From Streptomyces rishiriensis (lineage in GTDB: Bacteria > Actinomycetota > Actinomycetes > Streptomycetales > Streptomycetaceae), in the NCBI RefSeq assembly GCF_003112535.1, contig NZ_BEWA01000004.1:62001-126000 (forward strand): DNA of 64,000 bases. The letters are read 5' to 3'. This document shows positions 1 to 7,887 of this stretch, piece after piece. A program made the translations under genes and the position numbers. Positions within the stretch are counted from its first letter, which is position 1. Each line of letters starts with the position of its first letter. The notes below the pieces were generated by a model that had not been told where the DNA came from, searched no databases, and saw only the letters and a program-made list of their open reading frames with translations.

Positions 1-77
1 AGAAGCCCCGCATCCGCTGAATCATCGTGACGCTTCCCGTCCCCCTTCTCCCCGTTCTCTCAGGAGGTCAGCGGGTT

Positions 78-105
78 GCCGGACCCTTGTGGGCAAGGGT
101 CCGGC
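78..105 (-). terminator. Strong hairpin after the DUF397 gene
   Basis: A perfect 12-bp stem (GCCGGACCCTTG against CAAGGGTCCGGC) closes a 4-base loop about 40 bases past the DUF397 stop. There is no T-run, which is usual for Streptomyces terminators, so it could act in either direction. Bases 1 to 77 show no gene I can support. Confidence 0.7.
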
Positions 106-142
106 GAGCCCGGAACGCGGTCGGCGACCGGGGTCGGTCGCC

Positions 143-361
143 TCAGGGACGGGGGCGTCGCGCCTTCAACTCGTCTATGAAGGCCGTCCAGGGGGCCGCC
201 CCGAAGCACAGCGCCGGCCCCTGCGGGGCCTTGCTGTCACGGACCGGGACGACGGCCCGGAACCCGTCGGCCACCTCCACGCAGTCGCCCCCCGCTTGAT
301 TGCTGTAGCTGCTCTTGCGCCAGGCGACGCCGTTCGGATCGGGACGGGAGATTCGCGCCAC
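143..361 (-). CDS. DUF397 domain protein
   Basis: Short 72-residue protein with the DUF397 core WRKSSYSN near the N terminus followed by GGDCVEVADG and a VRDSKAPQGP segment. In Streptomyces such proteins nearly always sit directly after an XRE/DUF5753 regulator and are thought to form a regulatory pair with it; the exact role is not known. The GTG at 361 is supported by GGAGGG eight bases upstream. The reading frame overlaps the 3' end of the XRE gene by 125 bases, which is longer than the usual few-base overlap. Identity is clear from the motif; function is inferred from context. Confidence 0.85.
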   Translation of the reverse strand: MARISRPDPNGVAWRKSSYSNQAGGDCVEVADGFRAVVPVRDSKAPQGPALCFGAAPWTAFIDELKARRPRP

Positions 362-1181
362 GGTAGTTGCCCTCCATCGTGGACCGGATCATGTCCAATG
401 ACATGATCGGGGGCAGGGCTGCCGCCCGCAGCCGATCGTAAATCACCTTGTAGCGGCTGACATCAGCTGTTTCTTCGATGAGTTGGCCGTAGTCCGCACC
501 CTCCGTGTAGGCCACTTCCGAGCCGTCCGGCAGGGTCAGGATCGTCAGCGAGCCGCCCATCGCCTCGTGGCCGCCTTGGGCGAACGGCAGTACCTGCACG
601 GTGATGTGACGTGCTGCCGCCGCGTCGAGCAGTCGCGCCAACTGCTTCCGCATCACGGCGTCGCCGCCGATCGGACGCCTCAGCACTGCCTCGTCCAGGA
701 TCACCCACAGCTCCGGCCTGCCGGGCGAGCTCAGCCGTTCCTGCCGTCCCATACGGGCCGAGACGCGCTCCTCCAACTGCTCCTCGCCATCCAACAGAGC
801 GTCCAGGCTGAGCACCGCCCGCGCATAGTCCTCCGTCTGCAACAGGCCCGGCACCACGTGCGCCGCGTACTGCCTGATGGCCACCGCCCGCGCCGAGTAC
901 TCCATGAACCGCCGTGACCAGTCCGGAAACGCCTCCCGGTACACGTACGGCCACAGCTGCACGAGCAGGTCGTCCGCGCCGAGGACGGCGTCCAGGGCAC
1001 GCGCCAGCTCCAGCGTCGGCTTCGCTCCGGACGCCCGCTCGATCTGGGTGATCCGCGTGCTCACCACGTGCGTCCGGTCGCCGAGCTCGGCCTGGGTCAG
1101 GCCCGCCGCCGTACGGAGTCTGCGTACCCGTGCGCCGAAGAGGGCCGCCATCGACACGCTGGGATCAATTCCGTTGGCCAA
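237..1181 (-). CDS. XRE-family transcriptional regulator with DUF5753 domain
   Basis: 314-residue protein. Residues about 12-70 form a helix-turn-helix (ARVRRLRTAAGLTQAELGD, then TRITQIERASG) and the rest is the DUF5753 domain with the typical HVVPGLLQTEDYARAV and VQVLPFAQGGH segments. These proteins regulate development or secondary metabolism and often pair with DUF397 proteins and RsbW-like ATPases, both of which flank this gene. The start chosen is TTG at 1181 because the residues IDPSVSMAALFGARVRR are usually part of the family; ATG at 1151 is the alternative. The last roughly 40 residues are read out of phase with DUF397 and look like an unconserved tail. Confidence 0.85.
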   Translation of the reverse strand: MANGIDPSVSMAALFGARVRRLRTAAGLTQAELGDRTHVVSTRITQIERASGAKPTLELARALDAVLGADDLLVQLWPYVYREAFPDWSRRFMEYSARAVAIRQYAAHVVPGLLQTEDYARAVLSLDALLDGEEQLEERVSARMGRQERLSSPGRPELWVILDEAVLRRPIGGDAVMRKQLARLLDAAAARHITVQVLPFAQGGHEAMGGSLTILTLPDGSEVAYTEGADYGQLIEETADVSRYKVIYDRLRAAALPPIMSLDMIRSTMEGNYRGANLPSRSERRRLAQEQLQQSSGGRLRGGGRRVPGRRPGP

Positions 1182-1340
1182 AGCGTCACTTCCGTTCCTT
1201 ACGGGGTGAAAAGTAAGGCTGTGTCACCTGTCGAGCGTAGGGCGATCGGCCGACTCTTGAGCACGGAACGTGACGACTCGTACACGCCGCGAGGCGGGCC
1301 GGGTTCGGCAGAGGACACGGAAGACAAGGACGGACGAGCC

Positions 1341-1805
1341 GTGCTGACAGGAACGACCGCTTCGGAGCACGAGCCATGCGAACTGCCCGCGTTCGGGCAG
1401 CGGTTCGCCCCCACCCCGCGAGGCGCGCGGCTCGCCCGGCGGTTCGCCGTCCGGCGGATGGAGGAGTGGGGCCACCCGCCGGGGTCGGACGCGTCCTGCG
1501 CGGTCGCCCTCGTCGTCGGCGAACTCACGGCGAACGCGGTGCGGCACGGCCGGGTCCCCGGACGCGGCTTCGGCCTCCGACTCGTCCTCGACGCCGCCGC
1601 GGGCCTGGTGCGCGTCGAGGTGGCCGACGCCGCCTCCGCGAGCCGGCCGCCCGCCGTCGCACCCTCGCCGTCTCCTGAGGGCGAGTCCGGTCGAGGACTG
1701 CTCCTGGTGGACGCGCTGGCCGTGCGATGGGGGACGGCTCCCCGGCTGCCCCTGGGCAAGACCGTGTGGGCGGACGTGCCCGTGGCGGAGGCGTCGGTCC
1801 GGTGA
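1341..1805 (+). CDS. ATP-binding protein, RsbW-like anti-sigma factor family
   Basis: About 154 residues with a HATPase_c fold of the serine-kinase anti-sigma type: an N-box (VVGELTANAVRHG, about residue 60), a G1-like segment and a GRGLLLVDALAVRWG box. Streptomyces carries many such short ATPases; they may bind sigma factors or STAS antagonists but most have no known partner. It is divergent from the XRE gene, a common pairing. The GTG at 1341 has a purine-rich AAGGACGGA upstream; the frame stays open further upstream (GTG at 1206) but that segment is not family-like. A second paralogue lies at 32181-32708. Confidence 0.8.
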   Translation: MLTGTTASEHEPCELPAFGQRFAPTPRGARLARRFAVRRMEEWGHPPGSDASCAVALVVGELTANAVRHGRVPGRGFGLRLVLDAAAGLVRVEVADAASASRPPAVAPSPSPEGESGRGLLLVDALAVRWGTAPRLPLGKTVWADVPVAEASVR

Positions 1806-1918
1806 GAGACGTCCGGTCGGTTCGCCGGTGCGTGGGGTTCCGGGCTGCGAACCTGAGACGTCGCCCCCGTCGGTCCACAGGGCCGGCTCAGTACATGCCT
1901 GTCACGGTCATGTCACCG

Positions 1919-1967
1919 CCGGGGGGCCGGGCCGTCCCCGGCGGGGCGGCCGCGAAGGGGCGGCCGC
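1919..1967. terminator. Two adjacent GC hairpins between convergent genes
   Basis: CCGGGG and CCCCGG arms at 1919-1941, then an 8-bp stem GCGGCCGC/GCGGCCGC with a 6-base loop at 1946-1967. They lie between the convergent ATPase and afsK stop codons and could terminate both transcripts. Confidence 0.55.
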
Positions 1968-1992
1968 GGTGACGCGCGCCGCGGTGGGCGGC

Positions 1993-4377
1993 TCACGCCG
2001 TCCGCGCGGTGCCCGTGCCCTTCTCCGCGTCCAGCGCGTACACACAGCGGTCCTTGCTGCACGCGTACACGACGCCGTCACGGACCACCGGGGAACCGGT
2101 GATCTCCCCGCCGGTGGCCAGCTTCCAGCGCAGCCGGCCGTCGTCGGCCTTCAGGGTGTACAGCAGGTGGTCGGTGGAGCCGAAGTGGATACGGCCCTCC
2201 GCGACCGCCGGGGCGCCCACGATGTCGCCGCCGGCCTGGAAGCGCCACTTGGGCGTGCCGGTGACCGCGTCCAGGGTGTAGAGCCCCTTGCCGCTGCCGA
2301 CGTGGACATGGCCGGCGGCCACCAGCACGGGGTCGACGGAGGAGCGGGCCTCGGTGGCGATGCGCCAGCGGTCGCGGCCGTCGGCGGCGTCGATGGCGTA
2401 CACCGTGCCGAGGTAGTCGGCCAGGTAGACGCCGCCGCCGGTGACCGCCGGGCCGGGAACGAACGCCGGCGGGGACAGGAAGACGGCCGGCGCCTCGAAG
2501 TGCCAGCGCACCATGCCGCTCGCGATGTCGACGGCGAGGACGCGGGTGCCGGCCGAGAGGTAGACGTAGCCGTCGGGGGCGGGGGTGACACGGACCGGGA
2601 CGCCGCCGCAGGAGGCCGTGTCGCCGATGGGGTACGCCCAGCGCTCCTCGCCGGTGCGGGCGTCCAGGGCTCTCAGACGGGCGTCCTGCCAGACGAAGAC
2701 CGTGCCCTCGTGCAGGACCGGCCCGGCCTCCGGGGACTCGAAGTCGGTCTGGCAGCCGGAGATCTCCCAGAGCTTGTGCCCGTTGGAGGCCTCCCAGCCC
2801 TGGACGCCGCCGCCGCGCGTGCCGGTGACGACCGTGCCCCGCTCGGCCTTGAGCGAGTACACCCAGGCATCCGTCGACAGCCGCCACAGATCGGCGCCCT
2901 CGCGGGCGTCCAGGGCGAACAGCGTGGGCCCGTCGGAGGCGTGGACGCGGCCGTCCGCGACCGCCATCGACCAGGCCACGTCCCGGGTCTTGAAACGACG
3001 GCGACCGGTCGCCACGTCCAGGGCGTGCACCTCGAAGGAGGTCACGTACACCAGGTCGCCGGCCACCGACGGCGTCCCCCACACGTCGTTCGACATGCGG
3101 AAACGCCAGGGCCGCCAGCCCGCCGGGGTCTCCGCGGGCGCGCCCTGGGCGGCCGGGAGCGCCGTGTCGGCGCCGTTGACGCCGGGGTGCAGACGGGACC
3201 AGTTGGCGACCAGGCCGGGCTCGGCGAGCGGCGCCTTCACGGCGGCCGTGGCGCGCACGTCGGCGACGCGCGGACCGGGCCCGATCGGCACGGCCGCGCC
3301 GGCCAGCCGGATGGGGCCGGTGTCGGGGGCGCCGACGGCCACGGGCGGCTGGACCGGCCGGGCGAGCACCACCGGATCGTGGCGCGGCGGAGGCGGCACG
3401 TTGCCGCGGCCCAGCCCCACGCCACCGCCACCGCCGCCGCCACCGCCGCTGCGGGGGCTCACGGGGGCCGGCTTCGCCTGCCGGCCGCCACGGCGGGTCT
3501 CGATGAGGGCGACCGCCTTCTCGGGCAGCCACGCCGAGGCCGTGCCGCTGTCGTCGGAGCCGGAGCCGAAGAGGTGGGGGGCGAGCTGGGCCTGCAGGTC
3601 GGCCGGGTTGGGCCGGGCCGTGGCGTCCATCTGCATACAGGACTCGATGAGCGGGCGCAGCTCGTCGGGGAGGCCTTCCAGGTCCGGGCCCTCGCGCAGC
3701 AGCATGAAGACCGTCTCGACCGGGTTGGCGCCGTGGAAGGGCGGGTGGCCGGTGGCGGCGAAGACGAGCATCGAGCCGAGCGAGAACACGTCGCTCGCGC
3801 CGGTGACGCTCCGCGAGTCCTTCGCCTGCTCGGGTGACATGTAGGCGGGCGTGCCGACGGCCACGTTCGTCATCGTCAAACGGGTGTTCGAGACGCCGGA
3901 GGCGATGCCGAAGTCGATCACCCGGGGGCCGTCCTCGACCACGAGCACGTTGGACGGTTTCAGGTCACGGTGGACCAGCCCCGCGCCGTGGATCGACTGG
4001 AGGGCCTCCGCGACGCCCGCCGCCAGCCAGCGCACCGCCTGGGCCGGCATCGGCCCGCAGTCGTTCACTATCTCTTCGAGGGAGGGCGCGGGAACGTACG
4101 CGGTGGCCAGCCACGGCACGGCGGCGCGCGGATCGGCGTCGACGACCGCGGCCGTGTAGAAGCCGGAGACCGCCCTGGCCGCCTCCACCTCGCGCGTGAA
4201 GCGCACGCGGAAGAGCTGGTCCTCGGCGAGCTCCGTGCGGACCGTCTTGATCGCCACGCGCCGGCCCGAGGCCGAACGTGCCAGATAGACCAGCCCCATG
4301 CCGCCGGCACCCAGCCGTCCCAGCACCTCGAACGGCCCGATCCGCCGAGGATCGTGCTGCGTCAGCTGATCCACCAC
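1993..4377 (-). CDS. afsK: Serine/threonine protein kinase AfsK with PQQ-type propeller
   Basis: 794-residue eukaryotic-type kinase. The kinase domain covers residues about 13-275: glycine loop GRLGAGGMG (20-28), invariant lysine in VAIK (44), HRDLKPSN (136), DFG and the TPAYMSPEQ segment. A Pro/Gly-rich linker (with a nine-glycine run) follows, then about 400 residues of PQQ-like beta-propeller blades, each with an ALDA or TLDA turn. No membrane segment is seen. In S. coelicolor AfsK autophosphorylates and phosphorylates AfsR to switch on antibiotic production, and it also acts on DivIVA at hyphal tips. Both halves match my memory of AfsK closely; afsR and afsS are not in the window. GTG at 4377 is chosen because GGAGG lies 10 bases upstream; an in-frame start at 4410 lacks one. 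Confidence 0.9.
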   Translation of the reverse strand: MVDQLTQHDPRRIGPFEVLGRLGAGGMGLVYLARSASGRRVAIKTVRTELAEDQLFRVRFTREVEAARAVSGFYTAAVVDADPRAAVPWLATAYVPAPSLEEIVNDCGPMPAQAVRWLAAGVAEALQSIHGAGLVHRDLKPSNVLVVEDGPRVIDFGIASGVSNTRLTMTNVAVGTPAYMSPEQAKDSRSVTGASDVFSLGSMLVFAATGHPPFHGANPVETVFMLLREGPDLEGLPDELRPLIESCMQMDATARPNPADLQAQLAPHLFGSGSDDSGTASAWLPEKAVALIETRRGGRQAKPAPVSPRSGGGGGGGGGVGLGRGNVPPPPRHDPVVLARPVQPPVAVGAPDTGPIRLAGAAVPIGPGPRVADVRATAAVKAPLAEPGLVANWSRLHPGVNGADTALPAAQGAPAETPAGWRPWRFRMSNDVWGTPSVAGDLVYVTSFEVHALDVATGRRRFKTRDVAWSMAVADGRVHASDGPTLFALDAREGADLWRLSTDAWVYSLKAERGTVVTGTRGGGVQGWEASNGHKLWEISGCQTDFESPEAGPVLHEGTVFVWQDARLRALDARTGEERWAYPIGDTASCGGVPVRVTPAPDGYVYLSAGTRVLAVDIASGMVRWHFEAPAVFLSPPAFVPGPAVTGGGVYLADYLGTVYAIDAADGRDRWRIATEARSSVDPVLVAAGHVHVGSGKGLYTLDAVTGTPKWRFQAGGDIVGAPAVAEGRIHFGSTDHLLYTLKADDGRLRWKLATGGEITGSPVVRDGVVYACSKDRCVYALDAEKGTGTARTA

Positions 4378-4542
4378 TTGCCTGCCACCTCCCCGTACGA
4401 GCCGCGCCACCCACTTGTGTACACGGCCCCGTGCAGCGTCTCACCACCGCACCGCCATGGCGGCACGCACCCCGATTCTTCCTGGCCGGGCGGCCGGTTG
4501 CGAACCCGGGGGCAATCGGGGTGTCTCCTTCCATATGCGGGC

Positions 4543-4571
4543 AAAAAACCCTCACTGCGGGACGAACCCGC
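4543..4571 (-). terminator. Rho-independent terminator after the VOC gene
   Basis: On the minus strand GCGGG-TTCGT-CCCGC is followed within ten bases by a run of six T residues (4543-4548). This is one of the few classical U-tailed terminators in the window and separates the VOC gene from afsK. Confidence 0.65.
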
Positions 4572-4597
4572 CGGTGAGAAGCCGTCCGGCGCCCCGT

Positions 4598-5329
4598 TCA
4601 GCGCTGCAGCAGCGCGAACGACGCCCCCTGATTGTCGGTGACGACCGCCACCGTGCCGTACGAGGCGGTGAACGGCCCCGCCTGCACCCGCCCGCCCAGC
4701 CGGCTCACCGCGCCCAGCGCCGCCTCGCAGTCCTCGGCGCCGAAGTGGACCAGGAAGTGCGGCGGCATCATCTCCGGGAAGACGTCGGCCACCGGGGCAC
4801 GGCCGAAGTCGGGGGCCGCGCCGGGGCCGAAGAGCGCCTCGTGGAAGAGATGCCCGTAGAACGTGTTGGCGGCCTCGGTGTCGCGGGCGTAGAGCTCGGC
4901 CCAGGCGAACGCGCCGGCCCGGTGGCGCACGCCGAATCCCGGGTGGCCGTCGGGCTGCCAGAGCCCGAAGACGGCGGCCTCGGGGTCCGCGGCCAGGGCG
5001 GCGACCCCCAGCCCGCCGACCTGCATCGGGGCCGTCACCACCTGCCCGCCCGCCGCCTGGATCCGCCGGGAGGTCGCCTGTGCGTCCGGGGTGGCGAAAT
5101 ACACCGTCCAGACGGTGGGCATCCGGCCGTCGGTCTTGTGGGCCAGCGCGGCCACGGGCTCGCCGTCCAGCCGGGCCCACACGGAGTCGCCGTAGCCCTC
5201 CGCCCGCGCCTCGAAGGTCCACCCGAAGAGCTCACCGTAGAACCGCTTGCCCGCGTCCACGTCGGGGAGCTGCGCGTCCACCCAGCAGGGGACGCCCTCT
5301 GCGTACACCGATGCCCTGTTTTCGGCCAT
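4598..5329 (-). CDS. Two-domain VOC (glyoxalase/bleomycin-resistance fold) protein
   Basis: 243 residues made of two vicinal-oxygen-chelate halves. The first starts VPCWVDAQLPDVDAGKRFYG and the second AFAWAELYARDTEAANTFYG; each contains the FYG helix and the beta strand typical of the fold. The family resembles mycobacterial Cfp30B-type hydroxylase-like proteins, and the substrate is not known. Adjacent genes are afsK (downstream, same strand, terminator between) and a divergent TetR regulator whose start is 120 bases away, so the TetR may control this gene. There is no Shine-Dalgarno sequence; TAGTTT ends exactly six bases before ATG, which suggests a leaderless transcript. Confidence 0.82.
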   Translation of the reverse strand: MAENRASVYAEGVPCWVDAQLPDVDAGKRFYGELFGWTFEARAEGYGDSVWARLDGEPVAALAHKTDGRMPTVWTVYFATPDAQATSRRIQAAGGQVVTAPMQVGGLGVAALAADPEAAVFGLWQPDGHPGFGVRHRAGAFAWAELYARDTEAANTFYGHLFHEALFGPGAAPDFGRAPVADVFPEMMPPHFLVHFGAEDCEAALGAVSRLGGRVQAGPFTASYGTVAVVTDNQGASFALLQR

Positions 5330-5335
5330 GGAGCC

Positions 5336-5341
5336 AAACTA
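5336..5341 (-). promoter_or_regulatory. Probable -10 of a leaderless VOC transcript
   Basis: TAGTTT on the minus strand sits six bases before the ATG at 5329 and no ribosome-binding site is present. The same spacing recurs at several genes in this window. Confidence 0.45.
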
Positions 5342-5441
5342 ACGGCGGTTCACGCAAGCCGCAGACCAGGCACAGCCGCCTCCGGACCCCTGCGCACCCC
5401 ATTTGCAGTCGGCCGAATCGCGCTCCCATCACCCCTCGGTA

Positions 5442-5447
5442 AGCTGA
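5442..5447 (+). promoter_or_regulatory. Probable -10 of a leaderless TetR transcript
   Basis: TAAGCT is followed by six bases and the ATG at 5452, with no Shine-Dalgarno. A -35 element is not clear. Confidence 0.4.
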
Positions 5448-5451
5448 CGGC

Positions 5452-6099
5452 ATGACAGGACAAGTGCGTACCGTCGACGGCCGCGTGGCCGGTCGGCGCG
5501 GGCAGGCGACGCGGCAGAAGCTGCTCGACTGCCTCAGCGAGATGCTCAGCTCCTCTCCCTACCGGGACGTCAAGGTCATCGACGTCGCCCGGAAGGCAGG
5601 CACTTCGCCCGCGACCTTCTACCAGTACTTCCCGGACGTCGAGGGAGCCGTCCTGGAGATCGCCGAACAAATGGCCGCGGAGGGAGCCGAGTTGACCGGA
5701 CTGGTCGCCGGACGCTCCTGGGTCGGCAAGGCGGGCTGGCAGACGGCGCAGGAACTCGTCGACGGCTTCCTGGAGTTCTGGCGGAGGAACGACGCGATCC
5801 TGCGCGTGGTCGACCTGGGCGCCGCCGAAGGCGACAAACGCTTCTACAAACTCCGCATGAAGATCCTCAACTCGGTGAACAACTCCCTCTCGGACGCGGT
5901 CGCGGAGTTGCAGTCCAAGGGCAAGGTCGACAAGGACGTGAACCCGGCGGCGGTCGCCGGCGCGCTGGTCGCGATGCTCGCGGCCGTCGCCTCGCATCAG
6001 AAGGGCTTCCAGACGTGGGGCGTCAAGCAGGCTGAACTCAAGCCGAACCTGGCGCTGCTGGTGCACCTGGGCATCACCGGGAAGAAGCCGACGAAGTAG
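5452..6099 (+). CDS. TetR-family transcriptional regulator
   Basis: 215 residues. The N-terminal TetR helix-turn-helix covers residues about 18-65, with the recognition helix in GTSPATFYQYFPDVEGAV, and a helical ligand domain follows. It is divergent from the VOC gene and convergent with nothing; the Lrp gene downstream is on the other strand. It is the TetR gene closest to the cluster of CTGACGG-N-CCGTCAG sites starting at 9126, but no copy of that palindrome lies in its own promoter, so linking the two is speculation. By memory of S. coelicolor gene order it corresponds to a conserved TetR next to afsK. Ligand unknown. Confidence 0.85.
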   Translation: MTGQVRTVDGRVAGRRGQATRQKLLDCLSEMLSSSPYRDVKVIDVARKAGTSPATFYQYFPDVEGAVLEIAEQMAAEGAELTGLVAGRSWVGKAGWQTAQELVDGFLEFWRRNDAILRVVDLGAAEGDKRFYKLRMKILNSVNNSLSDAVAELQSKGKVDKDVNPAAVAGALVAMLAAVASHQKGFQTWGVKQAELKPNLALLVHLGITGKKPTK

Positions 6100-6198
6100 C
6101 GGCGAAGCCTGCGAGGGCGCACCACTCTTACGATCAAGTCCTGTCTGCCAGGCGGCGGTTCACCGGTTCTTCGTCCGGTCGGGCCGCCGCCTGCCGCA

Positions 6199-6651
6199 CT
6201 ATGCGGGCAGCGCCCGGTCCTTCACCACGTGCTTCATGACCAGCGTCGACGTCAGCCGCTGCACGCCCGGCAGGGTGGCGAGCCGCTCGTCGTAGAGCCG
6301 CTGGAAGGCCGCGAGGTCGGCGGTGGCCACCCTCAGCAGGTAGTCGGGCTCCCCGAACAGCCGCTGCGCGTCCAGCACGTGCTCCACCTCGCCCACCGCC
6401 CGCTCGAACTCGGCGACCGTGTCCCGGTCCTCCTGCCGCATGGAGACGAAGACCAGCGCCTCGAAGGTCAGCCCGACGGCGGCCGGCTCCACCATCGCGC
6501 GGTAGCCGCTGATCGCCCCGGACCGCTCCAGCTCCCGCAGCCGCCGGTGGCACGGAGAGACGCTCAGCCGCACCCGCGCGGCCAGCTCGGTCACCGTCAG
6601 CCGCCCGTCCTGCTGCAGCTCGGCAAGAATTTTCCGGTCGACGTCGTCCAT
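6199..6651 (-). CDS. Lrp/AsnC-family transcriptional regulator
   Basis: 150 residues with an N-terminal winged helix (MDDVDRKILAELQQDGRLTV, then LAARVRLSVSPCHRRLREL) and a C-terminal RAM/ACT-like ligand domain (LVFVSMRQ, GEPDYLLRV). Lrp-family proteins sense amino acids and commonly control a divergent exporter; the gene opposite is a LysE-type exporter, so the pair probably handles an amino acid or amine. A perfect 12-bp palindrome lies directly at the start codon, a plausible autoregulatory site. Effector is unknown. Confidence 0.88.
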   Translation of the reverse strand: MDDVDRKILAELQQDGRLTVTELAARVRLSVSPCHRRLRELERSGAISGYRAMVEPAAVGLTFEALVFVSMRQEDRDTVAEFERAVGEVEHVLDAQRLFGEPDYLLRVATADLAAFQRLYDERLATLPGVQRLTSTLVMKHVVKDRALPA

Positions 6652-6653
6652 GA

Positions 6654-6665
6654 GGAAGATCTTCC
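6654..6665. promoter_or_regulatory. Palindrome GGAAGATCTTCC at the Lrp start, candidate operator
   Basis: Perfect 12-bp dyad immediately upstream of the Lrp/AsnC ATG, in the 80-base gap shared with the LysE gene. A second, looser dyad GTTCC...GGAAC lies at about 6680-6702. Binding by the adjacent regulator is inferred only from position. Confidence 0.4.
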
Positions 6666-6720
6666 CTCATATCACCGTGTTCCATGAAAACATCGGGAAC
6701 ACTTTCGACCGCATCGCGCC

Positions 6721-6726
6721 TAATGT
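6721..6726 (+). promoter_or_regulatory. Probable -10 of a leaderless LysE transcript
   Basis: TAATGT is followed by seven bases and the ATG at 6734; no ribosome-binding site is present. Confidence 0.4.
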
Positions 6727-6733
6727 CCCCCTC

Positions 6734-7387
6734 ATGGACTCGGGAACGCTGATTTCTTTCCTCGCCGTCGACCTGCTGCTGGTCTGCGTGCCGGGCGCCG
6801 ACTGGGCGTACGTGATCTCCGCCGGGCTGCGCGGCCGCTCGGTCGGCGCCGCGGTGAGCGGCCTGGTGAGCGGATACGCCCTGCACACGGCCCTGGCGAC
6901 GGCGGGCCTGGCGGTCCTGGTCGCGGGCTCGCCCGCCCTGCTCACGGGGCTGACGGCGGCGGGTGCGGCCTACCTGGTGTGGCTGGGGTGGGGAGTGCTG
7001 CGGCGGCCGGGGACGCCGCAGGCCGGGGAGACGGTCCACCCGGAGGGGACGAGCGGGACGCGGGTGTTCCTGCGCGGGGCCACGATCAGCGGACTCAACC
7101 CCAAGGGCCTGCTCCTCTACCTCTCGGTCCTGCCGCAGTTCCTGACCACGCAGGCCGGGACGGGAGGCGGGGCCGGCGGCGGGGGCGGTCACCTCCCGGT
7201 CGCCGCGCAGACGGCCGCCCTCGGCCTGCTGCACATGGCGTGCTGCGCCGCCGTCTACCTGACGGTGGGCGTCCTGGCCCGCAGGCTGCTGGGCGCCCGC
7301 CCGGCGGCGGCCCGCGCGGTCACCCGCACCTCGGGCGCGGCGATGCTGGGCATCGGGGCGTTCCTGCTGATCCAGCGGGCGTTCTAG
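6734..7387 (+). CDS. LysE/RhtB-family amino-acid exporter
   Basis: 217 residues with about six hydrophobic segments. It starts DSGTLISFLAVDLLLVCVPGADWAYV, with the family's conserved PGPD-like motif written here as PGAD, and ATISGLNPKGLLLYLSVLPQF in the middle. The family exports lysine, arginine, homoserine or related compounds across the membrane by proton antiport. It is divergent from an Lrp/AsnC gene, the classic LysG/LysE-like arrangement. The start at 6734 is preferred over the upstream ATG at 6650 because the hydrophobic N terminus begins there and a -10-like TAATGT lies seven bases before it. A glycine-rich loop (about residues 140-150) is longer than usual. Its 3' end overlaps the convergent nitroreductase gene by 4 bases. 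Confidence 0.85.
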   Translation: MDSGTLISFLAVDLLLVCVPGADWAYVISAGLRGRSVGAAVSGLVSGYALHTALATAGLAVLVAGSPALLTGLTAAGAAYLVWLGWGVLRRPGTPQAGETVHPEGTSGTRVFLRGATISGLNPKGLLLYLSVLPQFLTTQAGTGGGAGGGGGHLPVAAQTAALGLLHMACCAAVYLTVGVLARRLLGARPAAARAVTRTSGAAMLGIGAFLLIQRAF

Positions 7388-7887
7388 AGCCGCCCGGCCC
7401 GGTCAGGCGGGGTCGGGGGCCTCGGTGTGAGGCGGAAGACCCGGATCTCGCGCTCCACCCGCGCCTGGTACGTCGCGTACGGCGGCCAGAAGGCCAGCAG
7501 CTCCTTCCACACCGCCGCCCGCTCCTCCCCCGCCAGGAGCCGTGCGGTCACCGGGACGTCGGCGCCCTTCCAGCTGATCTCCGCGTCGGGACGGGCGAGG
7601 AGGTTGGCCGTCCAGGCGGGGTGCCCGGTGCGGCCGAAGTTGGAGCCGACGAGGATCCAGCCCCGGCCGTCGGGCTCGGGCATGCAGGCCAGCGGCGTCC
7701 GGCGGGGCAGGCCGCTCCGCGCACCCGTCGCCGTTAGGATCACACCCGGCAGCATCTGGGCGCTGAGCAGCACCTTCCCCCGGGTGAGCCGGTGGACGGC
7801 CCGGTCGAGCGCGGGGATCACATGAGGAGCGGCCTTCGCGAAGGCGCGCGTCGAGGAGACCTTCTGCACCAGCCGGACGCCGATCAC
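7384..7887 (-). CDS. Deazaflavin (F420)-dependent nitroreductase family protein
   Basis: 167 residues of the Ddn/FGD-like nitroreductase family (split beta-barrel), with the diagnostic GVILTATGARSGLPRRTPL near residue 50 and GRGWILVGSNFGRTGHPAW near 75. Relatives use reduced F420 to reduce quinones, nitro groups or enones. Its GTG start overlaps the stop of the upstream acyl-CoA dehydrogenase gene by four bases (GTGA), and GGAGG lies seven bases upstream, so the two are translationally coupled and belong to one operon controlled from the 9126 palindrome. That context suggests a redox step in the same catabolic pathway. Confidence 0.82.
   Translation of the reverse strand: MIGVRLVQKVSSTRAFAKAAPHVIPALDRAVHRLTRGKVLLSAQMLPGVILTATGARSGLPRRTPLACMPEPDGRGWILVGSNFGRTGHPAWTANLLARPDAEISWKGADVPVTARLLAGEERAAVWKELLAFWPPYATYQARVEREIRVFRLTPRPPTPPDRAGRL

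Noticed and set aside
1-77. Possible 3' end of a plus-strand gene entering from the left
   Set aside because: Short open frames with stops exist in two phases, but too little sequence remains to identify a protein.
5446-5462. CTGACGGCATGACAG at the TetR start considered as another copy of the regional operator
   Set aside because: Only the left half-site matches and it overlaps the start codon; the right half is GACAG, not GTCAG.
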